A stretch of DNA of 64,000 bases from Ectobius pallidus. Its lineage: Eukaryota > Arthropoda > Insecta > Blattodea > Ectobiidae. The stretch lies in the NCBI GenBank assembly GCA_964059195.1, contig CAXKWD010000006.1, forward strand, positions 11,214,530 to 11,278,529. The letters run 5' to 3'. The translations under genes were made by a program, and so were the position numbers. Positions 12,179 to 23,160 of the stretch are shown one piece after another. The notes under the pieces were generated by a model. That model worked only from the letters and a program-made list of their open reading frames with translations, searched no databases and was not told the origin of the DNA. Positions within the stretch are counted from its first letter, which is position 1; every line of letters begins with the position of its first letter.

Positions 12179-12196
12179 CCACAGCGATGGCTACCA
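12179..12196 (-). other. candidate primer-binding site
   Basis: Five bases after the 5' LTR on the minus strand, TGGTAGCCATCGCTGTGG begins with TGG, the complement of the CCA end of a tRNA. The tRNA species was not identified. An exact 12-18 bp match to a host tRNA 3' end would confirm it. Confidence 0.5.
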
Positions 12197-12201
12197 CACA
12201 T

Positions 12202-13482
12202 TGAACCCCCCTACGGGAATTGTGGAAGGAAGTGCAAGGTTCCAGCCCAAGGAAAGCTAACCTAATTTGAATAATGGACCCGCCCAGAGGATAATTGGGT
12301 TTCCCGGGGAGAACAAGTTAAAAAACTGAGTCCAACATCCAGTTTTAGTTTCTCTTTGATATAATTTGGAAATGTATTTTTTTAAATCTTTTCCTTATTT
12401 TCCATTCAAATAAAAATATAATACATAAAAATTTATAATACAATTTACAATATGATTTCAGGTACAAGTTTTTATTTACACTAATTAAAATTGATAGATT
12501 CCTTTTTTAAATTAATTGATACATTTTGTTTAATAATCTAGAAATGTTAAAACATGAGCCAGAAGGGCCTCAAATATAAATAAATTCATTTAAGTAAGCA
12601 ATTTCTTAACTTTGATTTAATTACAACAAAATGAAAAATCCTGAAAAGTAATATTTCATTAGTGAGAGGTAACAGCCGAAATACTATGTTTGGAGTACCT
12701 CTTCGCCCCAAAACATAGGTTCTTCGCAATAGGCAAAAGAGGTAGTCAACTATTACTTAGAAACAGCATAAACTTTACTTAATTAAAACACAATCAAACT
12801 TTAAGTTAAAAGGTAGCAAAACGCGGCAAGAATGTTTGAGATCGAAGCCTAACTAATGCGCGCAAAAGGGACCCAAGAAACAGACGCTAGCTTACAGCTT
12901 GGCGGGAAATACTATAAAGAACTTATTACAGGGAAAATCTACATGAAGCCAAAAAGAAAGAAAGAAAGAAAGAATTACTAAAACTACCTCAAAGACCGAA
13001 TGGAAGAAAAGAAAAGACAAGAAGATAACTAATACTCGAAATAAAGGAAGAACTAAGCACAACGCGAAAGCGTCCCCCACGCTATTTGTATATTTCCATT
13101 TTCTAAAGAAACTACGTTAAGCCAAAAGTCACAAACATTTCTGCCAGCGTGAAAACACCTAAGAACAAAATTATAACATGAATTAAAGCCTTACTTGGCA
13201 AAAAGACAAAACAACACTGGTTTGTTCTTACACGGGCTTATGTCCCCGACTAACCTCTGGTGATAGCCATATTGGAAGAGGCAAGTTGCCGGAAGTCACG
13301 TGATCACAAAGCCCGGGAACGGCACTTTACTAAACTACCGCCAGATAGCGCCAAAGTAATGACAACAGTTGAAGCTAAGGAAACTGCCACCTATTGCCGC
13401 GAGTCGGCGCCACCATGGCGTAAACAAACAAAATGGCCTACTGTAAGTAAAAACAATTGAGACGGCGATAATTGCCGGCTCA
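12202..13482 (-). repeat. 5' long terminal repeat
   Basis: This 1281-bp copy is identical to 8246-9522 except for one A/G substitution near 12846 and one additional AAAG in the microsatellite near 12957-12974. It abuts the AAAT duplication at 13483. It would contain the promoter for minus-strand transcription; no TATA box was assigned. Confidence 0.92.
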
Positions 13483-13486
13483 AAAT

Positions 13487-14555
13487 GCCTTGCTGAGGTC
13501 GCACATAGTGACCCCAGTGAGGCCACCAGTCTCAAAGCCGGTTAGAATTTCGCTGACTACCTTGTCGACAGCATCAATGGTAGATAGACCTGATCTAAAG
13601 CCATATTGTACTGCTGCAAATAAATTATTTTCCTCGAAATAATTGTAAAGTTGTAATTTCATGAGGGATTCAATTATTTTGGAGAATACTGGTAAAATTG
13701 AAATAGGCCTATAGTTCATGGCCGAATCCCTGCTACCCTTTTTGTAGATAGGGATGGTTTTTGACAGCTTCGTTTTTGAGGGGAAAACCCCTTCGCTGAA
13801 ACACATGTTTATGCAGATGGTCAATGGTGTCAAAATATAGTTTATTAATTGTTTTATCAGGTTAGCTGACATTGAATAAATGTCCTTACTAGTTGAATTT
13901 TTCATTCTATGTACAACTGTTAAAACGTCTTGACAGGTTATCGTTTTCCATTCGAATCGGCAGTCGGGTCTTGGTATTATACCCAGCAATTGTTGAGCAG
14001 TTACGTGTGGAGTGCTGATATTAAGGCGAGCTTCCTGAACAGAATCCACAAAATAATTATTAAACTCATCAGGGCTTAGGGAGTTAGTCCTTGGTGGTGG
14101 CTGTCTTGATTCACCACGGATCACTTGCCAAGCGGCAGAACACCTGTTTGGAGCCAATTCGATAAAGCGGGCGTTAGAGTCAAACTTTGCTTTGTTTAGC
14201 TCACGTCTATATTCTTTTCTAAGGGCTATGTAGATATTCTTGGATTCTAATGTCCTGTTACTTTTGAAGAGGCTATATGCCAATAATACCCAATTTTTCT
14301 TGATATGTAGAGAGTCATTATACCATTTTATAAGAGGTTTTTTATTACCATTTTTCTGGATGATAACTTTGTTGGGGAAACAATGTTCAAACAGTCTTAA
14401 GAAATGATCAAAAAATAAATTGAAATTCACTTCAGCGTTGTCAGCCAGCAGAATACCACACCAGTTTGTATTGTCCAGCATTTCCATGAAGGCATGTATA
14501 TTCTCCGGTGTAATGAATCTTACAATGCTGTTATTGGATTTCATAAATATTGAGT
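13487..14555 (-). pseudogene. LINE B ORF2, middle part (truncated copy)
   Basis: Minus-strand coding covers the endonuclease-RT linker (RFITPENIHAFMEMLDN; EYRRELNKAKFD; CSAAWQVIRGESRQ) and the RT fingers (TIPIYKKGSRDSAMNYRPIS; QYGFRSGLSTIDAVDK; MCDLSKAF). The frame ends exactly at the AAAT duplication of the LTR element and continues at 8245. Upstream of about 14555 the match to the longer LINE B copy stops abruptly, marking 5' truncation. Confidence 0.9.
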
Positions 14556-14740
14556 TTAGATTAACTAAAACAAAGAAGTGGTGCAATAATTTGGGTATTA
14601 AGTTGTTTAATAGTTTACCCAAAACTGCACATTCAGTTAAATTAAACAGGTTTAGGACTGTTCTGAGAGACTGGCTTGCAAATAATCCATTTTATTCTAT
14701 TAGTGAGTTTTTTGAAATTAATATTGATGTTGTTTTCTAA
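14556..14740 (+). pseudogene. LINE A C-terminal part
   Basis: Codons for RLTKTKKW, LGIKLFNSLPKTAHSVKLNR and NNPFYSISEFFEIN follow, then a stop near 14740. It fits onto the HNTRNNYLIV end at 7127, showing that LINE B landed inside LINE A. A 100-base 3' untranslated stretch with TTGATGTGGTTC and the AATCA tail follow. Confidence 0.85.
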
Positions 14741-15274
14741 ATTTATACACTATACTGCTATTTTGACATAATTCTGTTAACCATTTTCATTCTCACTCTT
14801 ATTTATGTATGTTGATAACCACATTTTGATGTGGTTCAAAAACAAAATCAAATCAAATCAAAATCAAAATCATACATACATACATACCCACATATCCACA
14901 AACACACATTCGACTTTATATATATTAGATTAGCTTCATGCTTCAGAGTTAACTGAAAATAAAAAATAGAATTGTGTTTTAAGTCTGAGAGTAACAGAAC
15001 TGTTGGTGGCACATGAGGTGTACCGCTCATTTTCCCCTCACCCTCATAACCTACTTTACACAGTTGCCTCATGTGGTAGTGAGGTATATTGTTTTCATTG
15101 GAATCTCGCTGAGTACGTGCAGGTTTGATGTGACAGGGGCATGGCCGTCCGCAGAAATTTTGTCAAGGGGGGGCAAACGAGCAAATGAGAAAATTACTTC
15201 CACCACTATGCTACTATAATGTGCAAATACTTTATAATAATATTATTGTTGTCATTGTTATTATTATTGTTTTC

Positions 15275-15329
<55 letters not shown>
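15275..15329. repeat. (ATT)n microsatellite
   Basis: About 18 uninterrupted ATT units inside the left flank of the hAT element. The poly-isoleucine ORF on the minus strand is an artefact of the repeat. Confidence 0.95.
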
Positions 15330-15330
<1 letters not shown>

Positions 15331-15339
15331 AATCCACAT

Positions 15340-17127
15340 CCTTGATTTACTGTAACTGGACCTATGAAACTGGATAGGCCTACAAAGAAAAAATCTGATG
15401 TAGAACACACACATGACTTTTCTACCCCCTTACAATTTCCCACCTACAATTCAAATAAAGTGCAATAATTTTATTACCTTACTTTCATTACGATAAAATG
15501 TTTGGCTAGAAATGATTTCAGGTTTAGTGAAGTAATTATTTCTACCTATTCATATGCAAGGTAGTCACTGCTACAGCTCGTTCTCGCCATGACATCATGA
15601 ATGTGAAAAATATAGTCTCGCCAATCTTCAGACTATTTTTGTCAATATCTAGGTAGTAGCCTATTTACAGTTATCAAAATATAAATATATAGCATGCAAT
15701 GCTCTGAAAACGGTCGAGATAGGCCTATGTATTTTAGTGAGCTTTAAAATAATTATGTCATGACCTATCTCTGATGGTATCCCAGTTTATAGGCTATTCT
15801 TAGAAAATTCAATACAATGTATATTTTACTTGTCATAATGTGTAGGCCTAGAGAAAATAATTACATGAAATGTCTTCAGGATTTCAAATTCAGATAATTA
15901 TTTATCATCTTCAAAACCTGTAATATTACCTAATAAAGACTGAATTGTTCGTGCAAGGATAGGAAATACAAAATAATGTATTAGGTACTCTGTTAATTCT
16001 TCAGTGACGCATAGAATTTAAATGCCCTACTTCAATGTGAATGGATGATACCGGTATTTAAACATTCAGCAGCCAGTTATTAACATACATAGTTATACAT
16101 AGTTATAAAATGGTTAAAAACGAATGGCTTTAGATAGAATTCTGACTGAAACGTAAACCTGAGGATTGTAGTATAATCCCGGATGATCTTAAAGCTAAAT
16201 TTTACACATACAGCATTCGGTTAATTATTGCCATGCTAACAAAAGAAGGAGTAAATAACACAAAAATGTACACTTTGGAAACTCCTTCACAAACTCCTCT
16301 TCCATCCCACCCTCTAGACTGTAACACAAACAACCTCCTGGTCAATGGTTTATGAGGGTTGAAGTGTGACTTCTTCTTCAAAAATTTACAACGTGCACAG
16401 TACTTATTAAAATTTTCTTAACGTAAAAAATATAAGTTTGTGTAATGGATAAATATAACAGAAGCTCTTATTTTTTATAGAAAAACTATGAAATAAAATA
16501 ATTTAATTACTCTCACATACCGCAGTAAAGCAGGGACCAACATCACATTACTGGCACCAGTAAACATATATATTTTCTTATCGTATTCGTGCACTTAACA
16601 GCCTCTTGTGAGGATTGGAATATTTAAACCTTTGTGGTGTGACTTTCCTAATAAAGCACCTCTCCATTAGCTGTGGCACCCCCTAACTGATCTAACATAG
16701 TACAGGAAATTTTTAGCTGACTAAACATTTACTAAATTTGCTTTCAAGAACGCGGTGCAAACTGATTTCTTTTTGCCTTATGGGACTTGTTTTCAAATGA
16801 ATACCCAAGGTTTCTTACAAAAATTTATGACATATCCATATAGTATTCATTACAACTGCAAAAATAAAGTTTGACATAATACGGTGCCAAAACTTTAACT
16901 TTTTTAAAACCATGGTGTAATATATTAAAACTAAATTAGATGTGTCCACAAATGCATATCCTGAAAGAGTGAAATTTCTTCTACAGCCTATTATACTTTT
17001 ACTTTCCGTGACTTAAAAACATTACTCGCGAGAAAAAAAAAATATATATATTTAGCACTATACGGGTCTTGGCATATGTAGGATGGAACTAACGGGTTAA
17101 ATATAATTATTTGATGAAAACGGTACC
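15340..17127. other. non-coding left flank of the hAT element
   Basis: AT-rich with no recognisable gene on either strand. It lies between the left terminal repeat and the stop codon of the minus-strand transposase and so represents its 3' flank. Several TAGGCCTA words occur. Nothing else was identified. Confidence 0.5.
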
Positions 17128-19536
17128 TTAATCTTTAAAGAGGAACTGCAGCCTTCTTGAAGACTGCCTGGCGAATGCTGAAATAACTTCTTGAATAAAT
17201 TCTTCCTTTTCCTTGAAGATTTTCTCCCGATGCAAACTCATCATGCAGAGACCGTCCAGTCTTTCATCAGTCATTGTTGCACGTAACCACGTTTTCACAC
17301 GGCGTAGGGCACTGAAGGATCTCTCCACAGTGCAAGTTGTTGTAGGGAGAGTCATTGCAATCTTTACTGCTGTAGACACGGCCGGGAAAAAGAGTTTAGT
17401 TTCTTGGAGAATATCGATGTATTGCATTGTGCTTGTATCGCCAGCTGAACCACTACTCACTCTGTTTTTCCACAGTTCATACCAGCTTTTAGCTTCATAC
17501 ACAAAATTATCAATGGTATAAAGCCTTTGAATGTTTTGAATAATCTCATCAAATGAAGAAGGGCACATAGATTTTATGTTTTCGGGGTGCAGCTGCAGAA
17601 GACTATAAACGACACTGCTTTCCTCTGAGAAACGTAATTCTAGAGAAGTTATTAGTGAATCCAAATAAGGTATGTACAGGGAAACACGATAGTAGGCCTA
17701 CTCCTCTGGAACTACTGTTTTGACGTCTGTCGAAGGGTTTGCCTGGGAACAGATATTTCAACATTCACACGTGACGCAGTTTCACACACAGTATTCATAA
17801 GCTCCTGAAATTGTGAATCTGCTTCACATCTGTGCTTCTGAAACAATGAAATGAGTTCTCGTATATGAGCGCGCACTGCACCGATGTCCACTGACACACC
17901 CTGTAGAATGTTAGTGACTGGCTCAAGCACGGCACTGTACTTTGCTATGATGTGAAGAGCTATAATAAAGGTGGCAGCTGTGGCGGCATGAAGAAGCTGA
18001 TGTGCCCGTTGTTTTGTATTCGAGTTACCATTTACTGCTAGCTCTTCTAGGGCTGTGACGATCTGTGTGTAATTTTCCGCAAAGATTCTTATGCTTTTAT
18101 GCTTAGCAGACCATCTAGTTTCGCAAAATAATGGAATTTTTGGAACGAGTTTTCTTCGAGTAGTGCTTTCTCGAAAGAAAACAATAATTTCTTTTATTGT
18201 GCTGCAGGTATTCCTTATTTCCTGCACTCCGTTTAGATAATTTACTACAAGATTTAGTCTTATGAGATGCACAATGAAGGTAGAGTGCCTTTGGGTATTT
18301 GTCCTGAACAAGTTTTGCAACACCTCCCACTTTTCCTGCCATTACAGAACAGCCGTCATAGCCCTGACCTACCATTTTTGACATATCGAAACCACTGGCC
18401 AATAAATAATTTAAAATAGTGTTAGCCAATGATTCCGCATTGAGCTGATCAAGGGGAACAAACCCTATGAATTCTTCGCGTACATTGGTTTCCTGTGCCT
18501 TTTCATCAACGAAGCGGATACCTAAAGACAATTGCTCTGTTCCTGCAATGTCAGCCGTTTCATCCGCTAACACTGAGAAGGCATATGCATTATTTATTTC
18601 CTTGACCAATTGGTCTTTTAGAACTTGCCCACAAACTTCTATTATTTCGTTCTGTGTACGAACTGAAGTGTACTTTGCATTTCCAGCAGCCGTTTCAAAA
18701 TGATCTTTAAGAGCAGTATCTCCTGCCTCTACACGGAAATGTAATAAATCATGCAGCACACCAGTGTTTGAGTCATTTCCACGCAAAGGAAGATCATGTG
18801 TAGCACAAAATATTATGGAAGAAACAATCGGCACTAGTTTTTCCCTGTTTACTCTAATTTTGTTTTGCAGTGCGGAATCTATTTGTTCATTTACACTAAT
18901 ATTTTTGTTGTTCATGGTGCGGATGAAATTGTTTGAGCGCTCGGTTGCATCTTTATGCCATTCAGATTTCATATGCTTTTGACAAAAACTATGCATATCC
19001 TTGTACTTTGTGAATGGTGTAATTATAAACGCACCTTGTATGCCCCGTCGAACCGTGGGTCTGAAAAGTACACAATGACGACACAAAGCACCTTTCACTT
19101 CCTTTGAATACACTAGCCATGATTTGTATTCTAGCTGATCTAGCCACTTATGCCAAAAGGCCCGCTTTTGTCCTTTTTCTAAATCACCCTTAAAATTATA
19201 AGTGGAACTAGGCACCCAAGGCTCGCTAATTAACTTAAACGTGTCATTGTCTGAAAGCGAACTTTGAACTGTTAGGTGCAAGTATCGTCCAACATCTTGA
19301 TCACTACTAGCTACAGAAACTTTATCTTGTTCACTGTATGTTGTGGAACTGCAACTGTTGATTATTTCAGCTGAAGCTCGTTCCAACTGATCGACACTAA
19401 CACGAATTTCACTATCACCTGGTCCCAAAAATATTTCATTCTCTGTTATTGCAAGTTCGCGTCCCGTATCAATATTGCAACAATTATCTATTTTTTGACG
19501 TTTAAAGAAATTTCTTATATCCATTTCAGAAAACAC
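17128..19536 (-). pseudogene. hAT transposase, ZMYM1/TTF-zinc-finger type, frameshifted
   Basis: The frame opens at 19536 with MDIRNFFKRQK. It then carries a TTF-type zinc finger (ALCRHCVLF, about 100 residues on, and HMKSEWHKD), a DUF4371-like RNase H region (FSVLADETADIAGTEQLSLG; GQGYDGCSVMAGKVGG) and YLHCASH. A single extra base near 18261 shifts the frame, and the protein continues as LNLVVNYLNG, PLFCETRWSAKHK and a helical stretch to about 17712. A second lesion at 17665-17740 (an in-frame stop and probably small indels) precedes the hAT C-terminal dimerisation region, LPTTTCTVERSFSALRRVK, ending at 17128. Combined length of about 790 residues is normal for the family. Loss of frame at two places indicates recent decay. 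Confidence 0.88.
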
Positions 19537-20217
19537 ACAGTAAAAAACACCAACAAAACGTTTGAAGAATGCGATTATCTGCGCGATTTTTCATACACTA
19601 GTTTTGATTATTTATTCTCGAGAGTTATCTCGGTCTTAATGATTTTTCAAAGAACCTCCCCACATTTCCTATTGGGCATCTCCGTAATGATGTAGGATGG
19701 ACAATGCTATGATTGGTTTTAAGTATTAAGTGCGAAACCTGCTTGCATAACTTCATTTAAGAAAGCGAGCTTTCTCTAGCGTGATTTATCTGTAATATAA
19801 TTTTATTGGACCATCCACCACCTGACAGGACGTAACCTAACGGACCTACCGTTATATTGATATCGGCTCCTTTCTGTGGGCCATCTGCAAAAAATCTCTC
19901 CCAACTTTGTGGGTAAAAATACTTTGTTTATTGTCCTTGGGACTTGGTGAAAACTGTTATATATTGTTGTATGTGACCTCGCTATTGCAAGCCCTCAATG
20001 ATTTCGTAAAACATCTGCCGTACCTGAACCATTTATAACTGTATCTTTACTTGGATTGTGTTAATTATTTAATAAAAGCCTAACTATAATTTCACTATAT
20101 GTGACTATCTTAGATAGTATTTAATTTTGTGCAAATACCTTGATCTTATTCAAAATAATTATTATAATTGCAATAATAATACATATCACAAAATTTTGTT
20201 TCAAGATAAATACAATG
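19537..20217. other. non-coding right flank of the hAT element
   Basis: This lies upstream of the minus-strand transposase start and so includes its promoter region. No TATA or initiator was assigned with confidence. No ORF of note. Confidence 0.4.
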
Positions 20218-20295
20218 CTATTAAGATTCTCAAAATTTCCAGGGGGGGGCCGCGGCCCTACCCTGCCCCCCCTTCCGGACGGCCATGGACAGGGG

Positions 20296-20698
20296 TATTG
20301 TTTAAATTATCCTTTTGTATAGTAAATACCGGTAATTAATTGTATACTGTTAACGTTTCTTTACCAGTATGGGAACTTTAAAGTTATGTTATAGGGGTGG
20401 AGACCAGAGGACAGAGTTCAGAACAGTTTATAGTACGTATCTTTGATCACCAGTTGGATCGTTATTTATAGTATCGCTATTCCCATCATTTTCAATGAAA
20501 ATAAAATTGGCTGGGAGTTGTGCATAAGGTTCTGGAAGGTCTCTTCGGAGACCCCTAGAAATATTTATGTTTTTATGCCGTTTACTCTGATGTGCTAATT
20601 GTTTGTATGGTTTTCACTTAGGCATTTTTCACTCGATCTAAGAAAACAAGTGTTTATTTTCATTAGAGTTTAGACTGTTAATATGAAATAAGATTTGG
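20296..20698. other. spacer, nothing recognised
   Basis: About 400 AT-rich bases between the hAT right end and the next inverted-repeat element. I see no gene or repeat end in it. Confidence 0.4.
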
Positions 20699-21189
20699 GG
20701 TAGTCTTTGAATGTAATACTGTCTCTCTCACATTGCTGCATCCCACTGCAGTCTAGAGATATTTCTTATAACTTGCTTTGTAACTTACAAAAAACAACCG
20801 GTTACAAATAATAAAAAAACAAGCTAAACCAAAGCTCCTGCCTAGGGTATCATTTATCGTTTCATTGACACTGCTGGTTTATGAGCATGGAGGGGGGAGC
20901 CAAAATAAGACCCGAGAAAATTGTAATTTTATTGATCGAGGGAAATAAATTATGTGAGTGTTCCAAGAGCCGGAATCAGATATGCGAGAAAATAGTAAAT
21001 TTAATGGTCAAGAGAAGCTTAACACAAGCTTGGGGTTGTGAAAGCAGTGTTTGTGAATTTAATACATTCGAATTTAACAGTGAATAATTTCATACATTAA
21101 AATCATTCCTCTTTTGACTGGTGGTGCACTCAAGCAAACTGTAGTGGGATGCAGCAGTGTGAGACACAGTATTATATTCAAAGACTACC
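20699..21189. mobile_element. 491-bp inverted-repeat element (MITE-like)
   Basis: The ends GGTAGTCTTTGAAT and, inverted, GGTAGTCTTTGAAT begin arms of about 55-60 bases that keep matching through CTGCTGCATCCCACT. The interior has no transposase. Target duplication is not evident. The right arm ends exactly where the next inverted-repeat element starts (21190). Confidence 0.75.
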
Positions 21190-22264
21190 GGGTTTTGTTA
21201 ACTGTGTGTGTCTGTTATTTTCTTTACTATAGCCTACTGCAGGAAATCACGTAAACTAACTTAGCCCTAACTTAACCTCGCTGTAAATATCAAAATTGCT
21301 CATTTATCTAAGTTAATATACCAAATGGCAGTTCTCGGTAGCCTACGATTGGGATAATCAAATCTACAAAGTTAGATACTATACACTACAGTACAATAAC
21401 GTATATTCATGGTTTTGCACCTGTTAAGCATATTATACTAGCACAAACCATGAGAGGAAGTTATTCAGAATTAAAGTTTGGCTCCCGAAAGTTATTATAT
21501 TTACCTTTCGGATGCACTATCATAAGCAGTGCAAAACCATGAATATGTTACGGTACTGTAGTATCTAACTTTGTAGATTTGATTCCCCCAATGGCAAAAG
21601 ATAAGAGTAAGTCGCCCCTTATGCTCCGAACAATGCATTGCTATGGTGACCACATGCTTGTTATCTGGGCACTCCCGACCGTTCCTTCTCTCCAAACTCC
21701 CGATCGTACCAAATACCAGCAGGTTGCACAGAAATTACAACCCGCTAGCTCACTCGGCACTCCCGATCAGACCACAATCACCTCGGCAAATAGTCTAAAT
21801 AATGCATAACACTATCCACATAGTTAAGTGCGCGAAGCAGAGGCAGTAGCTGAAGCGAAGCGCCCTTGCATTTTCGAATAATGTACGATACACTGTTTGT
21901 AGGTTTCGAAAATGTGGCATATTATATCTTCCAGAGGTTAGTAAGCCTATCACCTTTTGTAAAGCGGTATGACGTCACACTACCAACGTCCAATCACGAG
22001 TTTGTACGTAATATGAGGACAGAAGAATTCGCTAGATCGTGGTATAAAAGAAAGTGCATCGCGAGGGAGTGGAGGGCTGGAACATTCAACCAAGGTGCGA
22101 CTTACATTTATTTTTTCCCATCCCAATCATACTGAGAACTGCCATTTGGTATATTAACTTATATAAATGAGCAATTTTGATATTTACAGGCTAAGTTAGG
22201 GCTAATAATTTAAGTGGTGTTCCGCAGTAGTAAAAAAAACACAAACACACAGTTAACAAAACCC
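21190..22264. mobile_element. 1.07 kb long-TIR element (MITE-like)
   Basis: Left arm 21190-21350 pairs with right arm 22110-22264 (inverted). The outer word is GGGTTTTGTTAACTGTGTG, and both arms share CCCTAACTTA, AATATCAAAATTGCTCATTT and TATACCAAATGGCAGTTCTC. Arms of ~160 bases and a non-coding interior suggest a foldback or MITE-type DNA element. The duplication is not clear. A second palindrome (21351-21597) lies inside. Confidence 0.8.
21351..21597. repeat. internal palindrome
   Basis: Left arm 21351-21425 and inverted right arm 21525-21597 share AATCAAATCTACAAAGTTAG, ATACTA, CAGTAC and ATTCATGGTTTTGCAC, separated by about 100 bases. Together with the outer arms, the element can form a nested stem. 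Confidence 0.8.
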
Positions 22265-23160
22265 TATCTTTTTGTAGCCTTAAAAAAATCTGGTCAACCA
22301 TCGGTTTTTGCGATGAAAACTATCGCTAAAATGGTTTTTGCCACTTATGAATGTGCTGCCAACAATTTTTTTTAATGAAGGCAAAGTTAATCACTCAGAA
22401 TTATAGGTTATGAACCAAAATTGATAGAACAATAAATTAATATTGGCTTTCCTAGTGCATGCCTTCTTTCTTATGATACTTGCTTGATATAAATAAAATA
22501 TTCTCTTAAAGAAAACACAAACACTGTTTGAAAGTGAAAAAACAACTAGGCCCTATTCGGTTGCCAAAATGGAGCCTAAGCAGTGCACTATTCTTCCTCG
22601 TGTCATTATATCTACAAAAGTTATATTACAAATATTATAAAGCACTTACCTCCTTTCCAATTTATCAAACAACAAAGAACAAACAAAACGTATAATTATT
22701 CTTCTGCACAGGGAGTCAAAATAACAAACGAAACTTATAACCCCGTGTGACCGTTGGTGTTCTTCAGAGTTCCGACACAGCGCAAGGTGGCGCAAACTGA
22801 TGTTTGTGTTCTGTGCTTACCAAAGAAGTCAGAAAAATAGTCCTACTGAGTTTACGGATGTAATCATTTTAAACCATTTTTTTTTATTAATTTCTTATTA
22901 GCATAAGTAAATTGTATTGCGTTCCCTTAATTTAACCAAATCGATTTACTAGAGTAAAGCACAATAAACAGGTGTGTTTACAATCTCAAATTCTAGACGT
23001 AAAATTTATGTATAGTTGCCAATTTTTTTGTACGTTATTTTGATATTAGCAAATGAACAATAAATTCGATTTTTTTAATAATAAATTGCTTATGTAACAG
23101 TAACTTAATTTCTATATATTATGAACATAAAGCAGGATTAAATTACAACAGTTTTTATAC
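22265..23160. other. right interior of the 23 kb insertion
   Basis: No gene was recognised. From about 22990 the sequence becomes rich in ACGTAAAATTTATGTAT and, at 23160-23260, ATACGTAT-type words like those at the left end of the 23 kb element. This supports the view that these are its two subterminal regions. Confidence 0.5.

Larger units (their letters stand above)
8246..13482 (-). mobile_element. young non-autonomous LTR retrotransposon
   Basis: Two direct repeats of 1277 and 1281 bp, starting TGAACCCC and ending GGCTCA on the plus strand, flank 2.7 kb. The duplication AAAT lies at 8242-8245 and 13483-13486, inside the LINE B codons for AFDTID. Polarity is minus. A candidate primer-binding site, TGGTAGCCATCGC, follows the 5' LTR (12196 downward), and a polypurine tract AAGAAAAGAGGGGGGTGA precedes the 3' LTR (about 9544-9526). 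The LTRs differ by one substitution (12846 region, A/G) and one AAAG unit, so insertion is recent. No gag or pol was found in any frame of the internal region, so this is a large non-autonomous type. The 4-bp duplication suits Ty3-like integrases. Confidence 0.92.
7131..14555 (-). mobile_element. LINE B, 5'-truncated copy, split by an LTR retrotransposon
   Basis: This is a minus-strand copy of the LINE that is full through ORF2 at 48103-51417. Its AATAAG tail lies at 7131-7160. Coding sequence runs 8245 down to 7213, is interrupted at 8246-13482, and continues 13487 up to about 14555, where homology to the longer copy stops inside ORF2 (at the codons for DSIFMKS). Protein differences from the 48.5-51.3 kb copy amount to a handful of residues (for example T/M in LLGI-x-LDCK, G/E in SRQ-x-LLEAM), so both derive from a recently active source. 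No clear duplication is visible at its junctions with LINE A. Confidence 0.9.
6438..14887 (+). mobile_element. LINE A, 5'-truncated, split by LINE B and its LTR element
   Basis: LINE A begins at the RT motif (Q)GSILGPLLF near 6441, runs to about 7127, and resumes at 14556-14740 with the C-terminal region and stop. It ends in an AATCA-repeat tail (14842-14870). The flanks are CATACATACATACAT (6423-6437) and CATACATACATACAT (14871-14885). This fits a target duplication, although both lie in an ATAC microsatellite, so the exact length is ambiguous. The only RT aspartates are in YADDTSL (about residue 25 of the ORF at 6452). Truncation at the RT motif makes this a dead-on-arrival copy. Confidence 0.8.
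15134..20295 (-). mobile_element. hAT-type DNA transposon with ZMYM1-like transposase
   Basis: The left end CAGGGGCATGGCCGTCCG and, inverted at the right, CCTGTCCATGGCCGTCCG share ATGGCCGTCCG and are followed by G-runs and GAAATTTT, typical of hAT ends. Between them lies a minus-strand transposase gene (19536-17128) with long AT-rich non-coding flanks, including an ATT microsatellite. No convincing 8-bp duplication is visible, so the terminal few bases may have mutated. The 5.2 kb length is large for a hAT. It is broken by frameshifts and so inactive. Confidence 0.75.

Noticed and set aside
7128..14560. Target duplication for the LINE B insertion into LINE A
   Set aside because: No matching sequence was found at the two junctions; left unassigned rather than forced.
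15232..15414. Poly-isoleucine ORF
   Set aside because: Translation of an ATT microsatellite.
15134..20295. The ZMYM1-like ORF as a domesticated host gene
   Set aside because: Matching inverted ends at a plausible distance and frameshifts favour a dead transposon.
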